DNA from: Symsagittifera roscoffensis
Lineage: Eukaryota > Xenacoelomorpha > Acoela > Convolutidae
Assembly: GCF_963678635.1 (NCBI RefSeq)
Contig: NC_087063.1
Span: 27,215,649 to 27,279,648, forward strand
Length of the DNA: 64,000 bases
Direction of reading: 5' to 3'
Shown here: positions 33,340-45,806 of the stretch, piece by piece
Numbering within the stretch: the stretch's first letter is position 1
How the letters are laid out: every line of letters starts with the position of its first letter
Notes under the pieces: generated by a model
What the model was told of the DNA's origin: nothing
The model's database searches: none
Seen by the model: the letters and a program-made list of their open reading frames with translations, nothing else
Made by a program: the position numbers and the translations under genes

Positions 33340-35330
33340 GCTCACAAGTTGACTTTGATTGAAAGTTTAAATTGAGTTTGTCAGTTTATACCTAAAAGCT
33401 ATCAAAATAATCTGATATTTGTTCAAAAAATAAAAATAGGAGAAATAATATAGATAGATAATACGCTGAGCTTCATACCTTTTGATTTTTCCAAAATTGA
33501 TGTTTTTTATTTTTTTAACCAGTTTTATGCTTTGAAGTACAAAAACCAAATGATTTTTGAGTGCAATTAAAATTGCAGAGAAATTGTACAGTTTTTTATT
33601 GTAGATTGCAGCTAAATTCTCGGCTTTAAAAACAATGATTGAAGACAAAGCCCTCATTTATCATATTTTATTAACTACCTATTTTTGGGAAAAATTTTAA
33701 AAAGGGTGTTTCCTTGATTATAAAATAAGAGCGTTTTAATATCGATTTACTTCTTTTGATTTTGAAAACCAATCGTTCTTTTTCAGATAAATTTGATATT
33801 GGATATTCGAAAATAGAAATCTCTTGAAAATTAAGATGCAAAGTAGTGAGCATCATTCGTATCATTCGTATAATTGGCTTGAGTTTCACTCTGTATCTTG
33901 TAGTCACTAAAAATTCTTAGATCTCTTTACGAAACCCCTCCCCGTATTCTAAAAAGGGTACAGGAGAAAAGGGTTTGAAATCCGGAGATGCAAAAACATC
34001 TGTTTAGCTCTTAAAACAAAAAACGATTGTACTTATAGAACCATATGGGAGACTTTTTAGAAAATTCATATCATTAATTCACTTTTTTGGAATTGAACTT
34101 GATTGAACCCGATGCCAAATAGAAACATGTTGATTTAGTACCTTTTTTGTTCTTCAACTACAACGCGTTTTGTTTTACAGAAAAGCCTCTTCAATGTCCT
34201 ACGAATGAACCACAATTGTCTAATCTAATAAAATCTTGGTTCAAACTCAAGTTGGTGTTTTTATCCGACCGTTAAAAGTGGGCCGGAACTTTGTCTTCGG
34301 CTTGGTTTTAGGTTTTATAAAACGTTTTTACTCGCAAGTTCGGGCTACACAAAAGATTGGTTTGAAATTTTTGAGTTGTTATCGAATTTCAATCAAGGTA
34401 AACAAGCAAGGTAAATCTTCGAATTTAAAGCAAGGTAAATCTTTTAAAAGCATAAAATAGTCTAATAAATAGTTTGAGCCGTGAAAAAAGTAGTTTTACT
34501 CCAGTTTAATAGTTTTGAAGTTTTTCGAAATTTTCGAATTTTATAGACTTCTAAACTTTTTTTTTAAATTTTTTTTTTGGTAATCAAACATATATTTTTT
34601 TTAATTATTACAGTTTGCCAAAGTTTTTGCTTCAGTCCTTTCTACGACTAAAAAATAGCACGCAAACAACGACATAGAAAAAGTCACAAATTTTAACAAA
34701 AGCTACTGTTTTTTTTTCAATAGTTTTTGTTATGGTACGATTTTCTTTTGCTATTGAGTTGTTCTTATTATAGCGGTGTCATAGGCAACCAAAAATAGAT
34801 GTGGGTGATTCAACTGATCAGAAATATTCATTTTGTAATATTAAAAGAATCGTAACGTAACAGAACCCATTCATACTTAGACGCTTATTTAAAAACAACA
34901 CAGTTGTCGCGCTTAGTTGTGATTTAATCAGATAATACTTCGTCTGTGTATTCAAAAACTCAAAAAACTTGTTAACAAAAATTGAATAGAAATATTACGA
35001 GAGTCTTTTAGACCATACTGTTATTTTTATGCTTTTCTTTGCTTTTTTTTCTCAAAAAGCAAACAGTTGAGTAGTTATCGCTGATGAGTTTGATTTTACG
35101 TAAGGAAGAAAAAGTTCAATACGGCTCCACAAAGTTCTTTTTGATTAGTGACAGATCGAAAAGAATCATGAACAAGGATAGCGGATACTGTAAAAGTAGC
35201 ACAGAAGGTTCCGGCCAGATTTTTTACTGTCGTTACTGTCGGTGTGGTGTGCTAAATAGATTTGATCAAAAAACTAAGAATTTGAAATACTCAATCGTAA
35301 TAAGCAAAAATTATATAGAAAACTAACTAT
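33340..35330 (+). repeat. Module M, copy A (empty site for the 0.5-kb element)
   Basis: Homologous to 21112-23640, without the insert at 21861-22383 and with a deletion near 35080 relative to copies 0 and C. The right part contains an 80-codon frame (35084-35326) that aligns with 47099-47335. Most differences between the two change the amino acid, which argues against selection for protein. Confidence 0.8.
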
Positions 35331-36201
35331 GAGAACAAAAAATATTCTTTTAAAAATTCGAAAAAAATCAAGTTTTGTTTTGCAATTTTTTTTTTGATTT
35401 TTCGAAGTTTTATGTTTTTAATGACCCCAAAGTCTGCAAAATACTAAGTTTCCATAGCCTACATTAGCTTAAAATAAGTTTTCATAGCTTAAAATAAGCT
35501 ATTTTAGACCTGCTGGGCCGCATTATTTGTCCCAATTTAAAATAAAAATCAAAAATTTTGAACCTGTTTCTCTCGATACTGGGACATTTTTCGTGACACT
35601 TTTGTAAATAAGTAGAATCACGACAAAATAGGTTTTAATATGATGTACCACACAACCTAAAATGTTCCGAAGTAGCTCAGAATGTATCGACCACATTCTA
35701 AGAACTATTTTTTCAAAATAGTTTCTTTACTCACGTGATGATAGACGTGATGATAGAGCTATAGAGTATATCACGTGATGATAGAGCTATACAAACACGC
35801 AGAAATTTAGTGGTTTAGGTATAAACCACTCCAATTGTCTTCAAAAAACAAATAAATTAGGAAGATTAAAACTTTTTTACTTTTTACAGCCTATGTTAAA
35901 AATTATTATAGTATAAAGAACGTTACTCGATTGCTTTACTCGCTCGAAAACAGATTTAAAAAATGAAAATTTCAAACCGGTTTTTCTCAACACTAAAACT
36001 TTTTATTTGTCTTGACTTTGACTTTTAGTGTAAAATAGTAACAATAACAGGGCACAATTTTTTTAAAGAAACATCAATTTCACAACTAGAGAAAAATGTA
36101 CCAAACATGAATTATACGTTTGTTTTGTAGGTATGTACACTTCCAATCCGCTTAATGTAATTTTAGGAAATTTTTTTTCTAACCTAAATAGCGCCTAGTA
36201 A

Positions 36202-36274
36202 GCTTTCGTAGCTGAGTGGTGAAGGTGACACTCTAAATCACTCTAGGTATCATGTTCAAATCTCAGAGGTATCA
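36202..36274 (+). ncRNA. tRNA-like pol III unit, copy A
   Basis: Box A-like TAGCTGAGTGGTGAAGG and box B-like GTTCAAATCT, about 72 nt long, followed by a T run that could terminate pol III. The acceptor and T-arm stems do not pair properly, so this is a tRNA-derived pseudogene or SINE-like head rather than a functional tRNA. The box B starts TGTTCAAATC in this copy, weaker than in the others. Confidence 0.5.
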
Positions 36275-36943
36275 ATTTTTTTTTACCAATTCGAGGCATA
36301 TATATTGTGACTGCTCTTTTTAGAATTGCGGAGCGAGTCTTCGCCTCTGTGTAATAAAAATAACTGCGCAGTTTTTCGGAGAAAACTTTCGAGAATGAAA
36401 AACTTGGTGTATTTCATGATCCAAGCTTTGCCAATATAGCTGTTCATAAAGACTTTTTTTTGAATAGTTCCACACTATGAAATGTATCAACATTATTTAT
36501 TGCGGAAAAACCGTGATAGAAACCACTCGAGATCAATTGCTGACCCTGAGAATAAATTCGCGCTTAGAGTTTTCTGATTACGACAGAGAATATCGAGAGT
36601 AGCTGCGACAGGCGGTTGCGAGTAGAGAAGAGTTTATCTAGATCCAGAGTACAACTTGACTGAGAAACCTTCCAAGTGAACTGACCTAGGGGCCCAAACT
36701 GGTAAAACCCCTAAGAAACTTCTTGGTTTATCCAGTTATATCAATCTTGATTGAATTACATACCGGAGTTAATTCCAGAGTTTAATATCATGTCCTGAGT
36801 TAATGAATTTTATAAATAGAGAATGCTTTCTGTGATTATGCTAAGTTATATTGAATTCCTAGGTTGATCCACCTGAAATATCTGAAATGGATCACACACT
36901 GTCTAATAAAAAAGTAAGAAGCAATAAGTTTTCGACCTTTTTT

Positions 36944-36997
36944 CTAGTTTGAGACCACTAATCTCTAGATAGCAGGTTCGAATCTCAGAGGTAGCAA
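36944..36997 (+). ncRNA. Second tRNA-like 3' half, copy A
   Basis: CTCTAGATAGCAGGTTCGAATCTCAGAGG resembles the 3' half of the unit at 36202 and keeps a good box B (GGTTCGAATC) but no box A. The same paired arrangement appears at 41938-41993 and 49144-49197. Confidence 0.4.
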
Positions 36998-37379
36998 TTA
37001 CCTGAAACAAATTCGCCTGTTTTAGGTGTTTAGTCACATGCACATGGGGGCGTTCTATTTAACCACTTGAGTGGGGTTTAATTTGGTAATGGCGTTCAAC
37101 ATATAGCACGATTTTGAGTTCCATGTCTTGATAAACTGCTAATTTGCTCCGACCGATTGAGATAGAAAAGCATGAGATATACTGTTTCTGTCCCTCGAGC
37201 CAATGGGTGTAGTGCTGCCTATCTTTCTTTAGCTCAAATGTGATTTAAGTGAACGTCTGTTAAATAGAGTTTTTGGGTGGGCCTACACTGGTGTGTGGGC
37301 CTACCCTGGCCCCAACTTGATTTTTAGGTGGGCGTCCCCTGGCCCTTATTGATATTTGATCCTCAATTTGAAGAAGCTT

Positions 37380-38337
37380 TTGGCGTCTCGAAAATAGCTA
37401 ACGAAATGACAGGTAAAGAATTAATCGACGACATAACCCGAGTGCTTCTAGCGTGATAATAGTGGCGAGCTCGGACTTCCTGAAAACTTCCAGATTTTTT
37501 TGGCCAGAAACGTTGGTATATGCATTGCCCGGAGCGAACCTGATTGAAATGTTGACTTTAACGGCTGCGATTAAGTCTGAATTTCTATCAGAACCTAATT
37601 TGCTACTGTTCGCCGGCATGAACGGCCACCTGCTACTTGCAATCAATTGACAAAAAAATACGCACTCTGAAAAAGTATGGAAAGCTGTACAGACGCTGTT
37701 TACCTCGATGGAGGAAGTGCAAGACCTGGTATATACCAATTTTGGCTCAAAAACCAGATTAGCGTTTGTAGCTTCTCTCAGCAGCCTTACATTTTGAATA
37801 GGCCATGTTGGTACTCATGGCTAAAACCACTGGAGAAACAATGTGGATAGCGGCTCCAAACAGAGATCAGTAGTTGAAAATTTGAGTTCCTTGAAGTCAA
37901 AACTGGCTGTCTGTTGGGCAGATATCTCTCATGCAGTGAGGGGAGCACACAAATTTGTGAATATTTTGATAGCAATCTGTGCCAGTCGGCCATATCTGGA
38001 GGTTTGGCCTTAATTTGGGATGAAAAGTAATTTTTCTAACAATGGTTTTGACCCTGTCATGCTCAAGTTTCTCGCGACAACTAAAAATACAAAATAAATT
38101 AGATCAGAAGATTCGTGATAATTTTGGAAAAGATGACAAAAATCACAGTTTTATCAGAATCTTCAGTACGAGTAAAGTTGTCTTGCTCCTGATAGAGACG
38201 ACCGACAATTCAAGGAAAGAAATAAAACTGATTGGGCGAGAGTGCAACTTGACTGGGAAGGTAGACAGCCGAAGCTGCCCACTAGTCGAGGGAATAAAAC
38301 TTCTTGAGCTAGACTTATTTACCTCAAACTTCTTCTA
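37380..38337 (+). pseudogene. Remnant of the retroelement's last ORF, copy A
   Basis: One frame reads IIVASSDFLKTSRFFWPETL and continues ...LVYALPGANLIEMLTL. It aligns with the end of the window, where IIVAGTDFDGPSP is followed by FWTETLVYML. A TGA at 37648 and a homopolymer indel break the frame; later pieces (SEKVWKAVQ, and RKEIKLIGREC at 38042-38338) follow in other frames. So this is the C-terminal part of the ORF that starts near 61475, disabled here. Function unknown. Confidence 0.6.
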
Positions 38338-38807
38338 GAGTTGCTTTATTACTATTAGTTACCTTATTCTAAAGTCGCGTCACTATGTGAGTGTTTAATT
38401 TTTATTTTTTGAGTGCATCTTAGAAATAGGAAGAGAAAAAGTGTTAAAAAATTTGAAATAGGACAGTGACTTTGATTTCCAGTTTACTCGTACTATTTTC
38501 AAATGAGACCGATTGGTTCAATGAAAACAGCAAATTTTCAGTAAGTTCCCGGGTTCCGGGCAATGAAAGGGTTTTCAGATAACCTTACAACCTTGGAGAA
38601 CCACTGGGAGACTTCACCGGAAGAGGTGACCAGACACCGGGCAGAGTGGTTCGTAGGACGGCGATCTGAAAAACGAGAGAAGGCACGACTGGGAACAGAC
38701 TACCAGTAGGGTGATCAGAGCGGTACAGCAAAAAGAGGGGATCAACAGGGTGCACTGTTCAATCAAACGGGTATCATTAAAATCCACTTTATACTATATG
38801 AGATAGG

Positions 38808-38815
38808 TATAAAAG
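38808..38815 (+). promoter_or_regulatory. TATA box, copy A
   Basis: TATAAAAG in a conserved context (ATAGGTATAAAAGAGAAT). The same box is at 43021 and, as TATAAAAT, at 50862. It is the likely pol II core promoter of the retroelement transcript. Confidence 0.5.
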
Positions 38816-39242
38816 AGAATATGCGGCACCCCACAGTTTTACGGACTTTCTCTCGAGAGGTTTAGCACCCATCGCGCTTAATGTATTTTCGGCTTAAGTG
38901 GGGGGACAGAAAGGGGTGAAGTTAGAAGGGGACTGGTTAAGATAGAGGTTTGTGGTTGGAATTTGTAAAAAGGGGCGCTTCATCACAGTAACTATACAAT
39001 CGATATCGTCGAATTAGTTACAATACATTAACTAGAGTCTGGAACGGTCAAGTTAAAGACTCAGAACAAGAGTTGGAACGTGAATGTACCCGATAGTAAA
39101 CTCGAAATAAGGTAGCTAAACTAGCCGATTCGGGTGGGAGGGATCGGAAATAGACAATTTTTGGAACCCAGTAGGTGAACGCCCTAAAACAACATTAAAA
39201 AGGGGACGGAAAGACGAGTGACATCAGGTACCTAACTTTTTT

Positions 39243-39825
39243 TCGAGTCCTGGGATAGTCATTCAAAGGTCCCAACATCTAAAATCCTGGGATAATGATT
39301 TCAGGGTCCAAACACCTAAGGTCTTGGTATAGTGATTTAAGGGTCCCAATACTTGAGTCCTGGGGTAGTGATTTAAGGTTCCCAACACTTAAGTCCTGGG
39401 ATAGTGATTTAATGTTCCCAACACTTGAGTCCTGAGATAGCGATTTAAGAGTCGCAACACTCGAGTCCTGGGATACTGATTCAAGTTTCCCAACACTCGA
39501 TTCTTGGGATAGTGGTTTAAGGGTTCCAACACTTGAGTCCTGGGATAGATTTAAGGGCCCCAATACTTGAGTGCTGGGATAGTGATTTAAGAGTCCGAAC
39601 ACTTGAGTCCTGGGATAGTGATTTCAAGGTTCCAACATCTAAAATCCTGGGATAGTGATTTAAGGGTCCAAACACCTAAAGTCCTGGGATAATGATTTAA
39701 GGCTCCCAACACCTAAAGTCCTGAGATAGTGAAATAAGTATCACAACACCTGAAGTCCTGGCGTAGTAAAAAGAGTATCCCACCACCGTGGGATATTGGG
39801 TTGAGTATCCTAAAACCTAGGACAG
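39243..39825 (+). repeat. 36-bp tandem array, copy A (about 16 units)
   Basis: Degenerate units of the form GAGTCCTGGGATAGTGATTT then AAGGGTCCCAACACTT. Because 36 is a multiple of three, the array stays open on both strands and gives 12-residue repeat frames (such as QDSSVGTLKSLS on the minus strand). These are by-products rather than evidence of a protein. Confidence 0.85.
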
Positions 39826-40082
39826 GGACTACAAAACCATTAAGGGTCAATAAATACCTCCGGGGGGAACGGGGACAACAATAAGATTAGTAAATTTTAA
39901 TTCGGATTTTGGAATAGATATTAGACTGAAATTGTATTAACAAAATTGAAAATTAAATAGTATTGGTAGTTTTCTTTTATTTTGACTTCGTTTTTACATT
40001 AACACCTGTACATAGTCAGAATTGTAAGAAAAACGAAAATTGAAAATAATCATCATAAAGAGAAAAAGAGTCTCGTTACCGG

Positions 40083-40366
40083 AAAGAAGAGGGGAAGGGC
40101 AAAAGCAAAACCAACAGTCATTACAACTACCAACAGTCATTTCAACAGTCATTAAACACCCGCAAACCCCAGAGTGAGGAGAAAAATTTTTCAGTTAACA
40201 CCAGATGCAACAAGGAGCAGAAGACCGAACAAAAGCTGACTAATCAAAAAAATGTGCTCGTCACGGAAATTTATCTTGAGACGCCAGTGCAGAGCATAGA
40301 TGGAGTAGAACGAAAAACGACGGAATCGACACCAATGCCGAATGTAGAAGAACGAGGAACAAAGAC
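40083..40366 (+). pseudogene. gag 5' fragment, copy A
   Basis: Matches the start of gag in copy B (GKSKTNSHYNYQQSFQQSLN.., VLVTEIYLETPVQSIDG). It is cut after EERGTKTI, where the sequence passes into the TTTTCGTGACATTTTTG segment. Confidence 0.65.
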
Positions 40367-41169
40367 AATTTTTCGTGACATTTTTGTAAATAAGTAGAAT
40401 CACGACAAAATAGGTTTTAATATGATGTACCACACAACCTAAAATATTCCGAAGTAGCTCAGAATGTATCGACCACATTCTAGGATGTTTTTTCAAGTTG
40501 GTTTCTTTACTCACATGATGATAGACTATAGAGTATATCACGTCATGATAGAGCTATAAAAACACGCAGAAATTTAGTGGTTTAGGTATAAACCACTCCA
40601 ATTGTGTTAAAAAAAAACAAATTAATTAGGAAGATTAAAACTTTTTTACTTATATGCATTACGTTCAAATAAATTTGAAAATTTTTTTGTTGCCAAAAAC
40701 GTGCTATGTAAAGCATCCGAAACTATTTTTTTTGTAAAACTATCGGCCTATGTTTTTAGCCTATGTCTTCAGCCTATGTTAAAAATTATTATAGAATAAA
40801 AAACGTTACTCGATTGCTTTACTCGCTCGAAAATAGATTTAAAAAATGAAAACTTCAAACCGGTTATTCTCAACACTAAAACTTTTTATTTGTCTTGACT
40901 TTGACTTTTAGTGTAGAGTAGGTACAATAAGAGGGCACAATTTTTAAGAAACATCAATTTCACAACTAGAAAAAAAAGTACCAAACATAAATTATACGTT
41001 TTTTTTTGTAGCTATGTTTACTTCCAATCCGCTTAATGTGTTTTTAGGAACAATTTTTCTAACCTAATTAGCAAACTAAAAGGTTCCTTCGGAAGTGTCA
41101 GTGTAGCGTTTGAAAATGCATAGCTTCAGTCCACTGCTGTACTTGTGGCTAGTGTTTTGCTCCTTGTAT

Positions 41170-41242
41170 GCTTTCGTAGCTGAATGGTTAAGGTGACACT
41201 CTAAATCACTCTAGGTATCAGGTTCAAATCTCAGAGGTATCA
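41170..41242 (+). ncRNA. tRNA-like pol III unit, copy B
   Basis: The best-preserved copy: TAGCTGAATGGTTAAGG (box A), 45 nt later GGTTCAAATCT (box B), then an eight-T run. The second box-B-only unit follows at about 41938-41993. Confidence 0.5.
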
Positions 41243-42007
41243 ATTTTTTTTACCAATTCGAGGCATATATATTGTGACTGCTCTTTTTAGAACTGCTTTT
41301 TATCGTGTGCTCGCAAAAATTTGCGGAGCGAGTCTTCGCCTCTGTGTAATAAAAATAACTGCGCAGTTTTTCGGAGAAAACTTTCGAGAATGAAAAACTT
41401 GGTGTATTTCATGATCCAAGCTTTGCCAATATAGCTGTTCATAAAAACTTTTTTTTGAATAGTTCCACACTATGAAATGTATCAACATTATTTTTTGCGG
41501 AAAAACCGTGATAGAAACCACTCGAGATCAAGTGTTGACCCTGAGAATAAATTCGCGTTTAGAATTTTCTGATTACGACAGAGAAGATCGAGAGTAGCTG
41601 CGACAGGCGGTTGCAAGTAGAGAAGAGTTTATCTAGATCCAGAGTACAACTTGACTGAGGAACCTTCCGAGTGAACTGACCTAGAGGCCCAAACTGGTAA
41701 AACCCCTAAGAAACTTCTTGGTTTATCCAGTTATATCGATCTTGATTGAGTTACATACCGGAGTTAATTCCAGAGTTTGTTATCATGTCCTGAGTTAATG
41801 AATTTTATAAATAGAGAAGGCTTTCTGTGATTATGTTAAGTTATATTGAATTCCTAGGTTGATCCAACTGAAATATCTGAAATGGATCACACACTGTCTA
41901 ATAAAAAAGTAAGAAGCAATAAGTTTGCGAACTTTTTTCTAGTTTGAGACCACTAATCTCTAGATAGCAGGTTCGAATCTCAGAGGTAGCAATTACCTAA
42001 AACAAAT

Positions 42008-42552
42008 TCGAATAGGCCATGTTGGTACTCATGGCTAAAAGCACTGGACAAACAATGTGGTTAGCGGCTCCAAACAGAGATCAGGAGTTGAAAATTTGAG
42101 TTCCTTCAAGTCAAAACTGGCTGTCTGTTGGGCAGATATCTCTTATGCAGTGAGGGGAGCACATAAATTTGTGAATATTTTGATAGCAATCTGTGCCAGT
42201 CGGTCATATCTGGAAGTTTGGCCTTAATTTGAGATAAAAAGTAATTTTTCTAAATATGGTTTTGATCCTGTCATGCTCAAGTTTCTCGCGACAACTGAAA
42301 ATACAAAATAAATTAGATCAGAAGATTCGTGATATTTTTGGAAAAGTTGACAAAAATCACAGTTTTACCAGAATCTTCAGTACGAGCAAAGTTGTCTTGC
42401 TCCTGATAGAGACGACCGACAATTCAAGGAAAGAAATAAAACTGATTGGGCGAGAGTGCAACTTGACTTGGAAGGTGGACAGCCAAAGCTGCCCACTAGT
42501 CGAGGGAAAAAAACTTCTTGAGCTAGACCCATTTACCTCAAACTTCTTCTAG
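42008..42552 (+). pseudogene. Remnant of the retroelement's last ORF, copy B
   Basis: Begins deeper in the ORF than copy A (TGTTGGTACTCATGGCTAAA) and includes the open 98-codon frame 42256-42552, with RKEIKLIGRECNLTWK. Stops interrupt the part before it. Confidence 0.55.
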
Positions 42553-44697
42553 AGTTGCTTTATTACTTCTAGTTACCTAATTCTAAAGTAACGTCACTAT
42601 GTGAGTGTTTAATTTTTATTTCTTGAGTGCATCTTAGAAATAGAAAGAGAAAAAGTGTTAAAAATTTGAAATAGAACAGTGGCTTTGATTTCCAGTTTAC
42701 TCGTACTATTTTCAAATGAGACCGATTGGTTCAATCAAAACAGCAAGTTTTCAGTAAGTGCCCTGGATTCGGGCGTTGAAAGGGTTTTCAGATAACCTTG
42801 CAACCTTGGAGAACCACTGGGAGACTTCACCGGAAGAGGTGACCAGACACAAGGCAGAGTGGTTCGTAGGACGACGATCTGAAAAACGAGAGAAGGCACG
42901 ACTGGGAACAGACTACCAGTAGGGTGATAAGAGCGGTACAGCAATAAGAGGGGATCAACAGGGTGCACTGTTCAATCAAACGGGTATCGTTAAAATCCAC
43001 TTTATACTATAGGAGATAGGTATAAAAGGGAATTAGCGGCAGCCCACAGTTTTGAGAAAAATTTTCTTTTTGAGCAGAGCTTGGAAACAGGTTCTACGGA
43101 CTTTCTCTCGAGAGGTTTAGCACCCATCGCGCTTAAGGTATTTTCGGCTTAAGTGGGGGGATAGAAAGGGGTGGAGTTAGAAGGGGACTGGTTAAAATAG
43201 AGGTTGGTGGTTGGAATTTGTAAAAAGGGGCGCTTCATTACAGTAACTATGCAATCGATATCGTCGAATTAGTTACCATACATTAACTAGAGTCTGGAAC
43301 GGTCAAGTTAAAGACTCAGAACAAGAGTTGGAACGTGAAGGTACCCGATAGTAAACTCGAAATAAAGGTAGTTAAACTAGCCGATTCGGGTGGGAGGGAT
43401 CGGAAATAGACAATTTTTAGAAACCAGTAGGTGAACGCCCTAAAACAACATTAAAAGGGGACGGAAAAACGCGTGACATCAGGTACCTAATTTTTTTTCG
43501 AAAGACGGCCCTTGTTGACTTTGAGTCCTGGGGATAGTCATTTAAAGGTCCCAACATCTAAAATCCTGGGAAAATGAATTAAGGGTCCAAACACCTAAAG
43601 TCTTGGTATAGTGAATTAAGGGTACCAATACTTGAGTCCTGGGATAGTGATTTAAGGTTCCCAACACTTGAGTCCTGGGATTGTGATTTAATGTTCCCAA
43701 CACTTGAGTCCTGATATAGCGATTTAAGAGTCGCAACACTCGAGTCCTGTGATACTGATTCAAGTTTCCCAACACTTGAGTCTTGGGATAGTGGTTTAAG
43801 GGTTCCAACACTTGAGTCCTGCGATAGATTCAAGGGCCTCAACACTTGATTCCTGGGATAGTGATTTAAGAGTCCGAACACTTGAGTCCTGGGAAAGTGA
43901 TTTAAAGGTTCCAACATCTAAAATCCTGGGATAGTGATTTAAGGGTCCAAACACCTAAAGTCATGGTATAGTGATTTAAGGGTTCCAACGCTTGAGTCCT
44001 GGGAAAGTGATTTAGAGGCCACAACACTTGAGTACTGGGATAGTGATTTAAGAGTCCGAACACTTGAGTCCTGGGATAGCGATTTAATTTTCCCAACACT
44101 TGACTCGTGGGATAGTGATTTAAGGGTCCCAACACCTAAAGTCCTGGGATAGTGATTGAGGGTCCCAACACTTGAGTCCTGGGATTGTGATTTAAGGGTC
44201 CCAACACTTGAATTCTGGGATATTGATTTGAGGGTACCAACATCTAAAGTCCTGGGATAATGATTTAAGGCTCCCAACACCTATAGTCCTGGGATAGTGA
44301 AATAAGGGTCCCAACACCTAAAACTCTGGGATAGTAAGTTAAGTGTCCCAACACCTAAAGTCCTGAGATAGTGAAATAAGTATCCCAACACCTGAAGTCC
44401 TGGCGTAGTAAAAAGGGAATCCCACCACCGTGGGATATTGGTTTGAGTATCCTAAAACCTAGGACAGGGACTACAAAACCATTAAGGGTCAATAAAAAGC
44501 TCCGGGGGGAACGGGGACAACAATAGGATTAGTAAATTTTAATTCGGATTTTGGAATAGATATTAGACTGAAATTGTTTTTAACAAATGTGAAAATTAAA
44601 TAGTATTGGTAGTTTTCTTGTATTTTGACTTCGTTTTTACATTAACACCTGTACATAGTCAGAATTGTAAAAAAAAAAAAATTGTAAATAATCATCA
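42552..44697 (+). repeat. Leader/LTR candidate, copy B
   Basis: Same order as 38341-40080, with TATAAAAG at 43021-43028 and a longer 36-bp array (43520-44450, about 26 units). Confidence 0.45.
43520..44450 (+). repeat. 36-bp tandem array, copy B (about 26 units)
   Basis: Same unit as at 39243. Higher copy number shows active expansion or contraction since duplication. Confidence 0.85.
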
Positions 44698-44701
44698 TGA
44701 A

Positions 44702-45806
44702 GAGAAAAAGAGTCTCGTTACCGGAAAGAAGAGGGGAAGGGCAAAAGCAAAACCAACAGTCATTACAACTACCAACAGTCATTTCAACAGTCATTAAACA
44801 CCCGCAAACCCCAGAGTAAGGAGAAAATTTTTTCAGTTAACACCAGATGCAACAAGGAGCAGAAGACCGAACAAAAGCTGACTAATCAAAAAAATGTGCT
44901 CGTCACGGAAATTTATCTTGAGACGCCAGTGCAGAGCATAGATGGAGTAGAACGAAAAATGACTGAATCGACACCAATGCCGAATGTAGAAGAACGAGAA
45001 TTAAAGACAATAGAGTTCTCACCATTAGGCAAGGGAGACGAAATCACTAACAACACACCGGAAACGATGAAGGACGATTCGCAAACGAAGAGATCATCGT
45101 TCAAGGAGAAACTTGCGGCGATGGTCGGAATGAAACCAAGAGAGAAAGAGGAGGGTGATAACAGCGACAAAAAAGGCAAACTCTTTGGTACAGTTACCAC
45201 GATAACCACAGAAGCTGACCAAGGGAAGGAGCAATCCATAGAAGGAGCAGTGGTTCACCAAAATGGGCAAGCAGCAGAATCAAAATAATCACTAGTTGAG
45301 TTGGGGGACTTGATGTCTAAGTTGGATCAGATAGACACAAACCTAAAATGCAGCGAGGAGGACCGCCAGGAACTAAAGAAGGAACTTCGACAACAAAAAT
45401 GAGAATCTGGACAACTACTACGACTTAGCGAGAGCCACAGAAGAAAAGCTAAAACAGATGGCGAACAATGTGGAGACAACAGACAAGGAGCGAGGGAAGC
45501 ATATGAAGAAAGACATGGAGGAAATGAAAAGGCGGTATGAGGCCGTAAACGAGAAGTTATGGAGTCTAATGACGAGAATGGAAAAAATGAGCAGACACTA
45601 ACTCTATTGCTCAAGAAAAACGGTATCAGAAAAAAACAGAAAAGACAACCGGATCAAAGGTTGATTTTGTGGAACCTCAACGCAAGAAACAGGAATCTAC
45701 ACCATTACCTCAGATCAACAAAAGCACAGGATCGCGGATAACCAAAACGGCCATGAAAGGTGGAGTGCCGAACTCAAAAAGGATACCAAGGGATACCAAG
45801 GGATTT
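44702..45806 (+). pseudogene. gag N-terminal region, copy B, truncated
   Basis: Open for about 195 codons to a TAA at 45286-45288, then broken by further stops and frameshifts. It encodes a highly charged, probably coiled-coil gag N-terminus (KMTESTPMPNVEERELKTIE, EEDRQELKKEL). The homologous intact reading is at 53585-54219, where the stop position is GTA. It ends at 45806 where half 2 of the segmental duplication begins. No ATG lies at the very start of the open frame, so the start is uncertain. Confidence 0.65.

Larger units (their letters stand above)
38341..40080 (+). repeat. Leader/LTR candidate of the retroelement, copy A
   Basis: Lies between the end of the last ORF and the start of gag, where an LTR plus leader belongs, and recurs in the same position at 42552-44697 and 50541-52612. 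It contains a TATAAAAG box (38808-38815), conserved downstream sequence, and the 36-bp array. Exact LTR ends, PBS and polypurine tract could not be fixed, so LTR is inference. Confidence 0.45.
34171..45806 (+). repeat. Segmental tandem duplication, half 1 (11.6 kb)
   Basis: Anchors in order: AGCCTCTTCAATGTCC (34184), TTTTCGTGACA..TTTTGTAAATAAGTAG (35588), tRNA-like unit (36202), ORF remnant (37380), TATA box (38808), 36-bp array (39243), gag start (40083), then the second sub-unit from 40366 with the same order, ending inside gag at about 45806. There the sequence jumps back to the first anchor. Half 2 starts at 45807. Confidence 0.8.

Noticed and set aside
35084-35326. Conserved small Cys-rich protein in module M
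   Set aside because: Differences from the copy at 47099 are almost all amino-acid changing and the third copy is frameshifted, so there is no sign of selection.
36202-36274. Functional tRNA gene
   Set aside because: Box A and box B are present but the acceptor and T-arm stems do not pair, so it is called tRNA-like only.
39279-44280. Long minus-strand frames with 12-residue repeats (QDSSVGTLKSLS, LNHYPRTQVLG)
   Set aside because: They arise from the 36-bp tandem array, which is open on both strands because its unit is a multiple of three. No start, domain or conservation beyond the DNA repeat.
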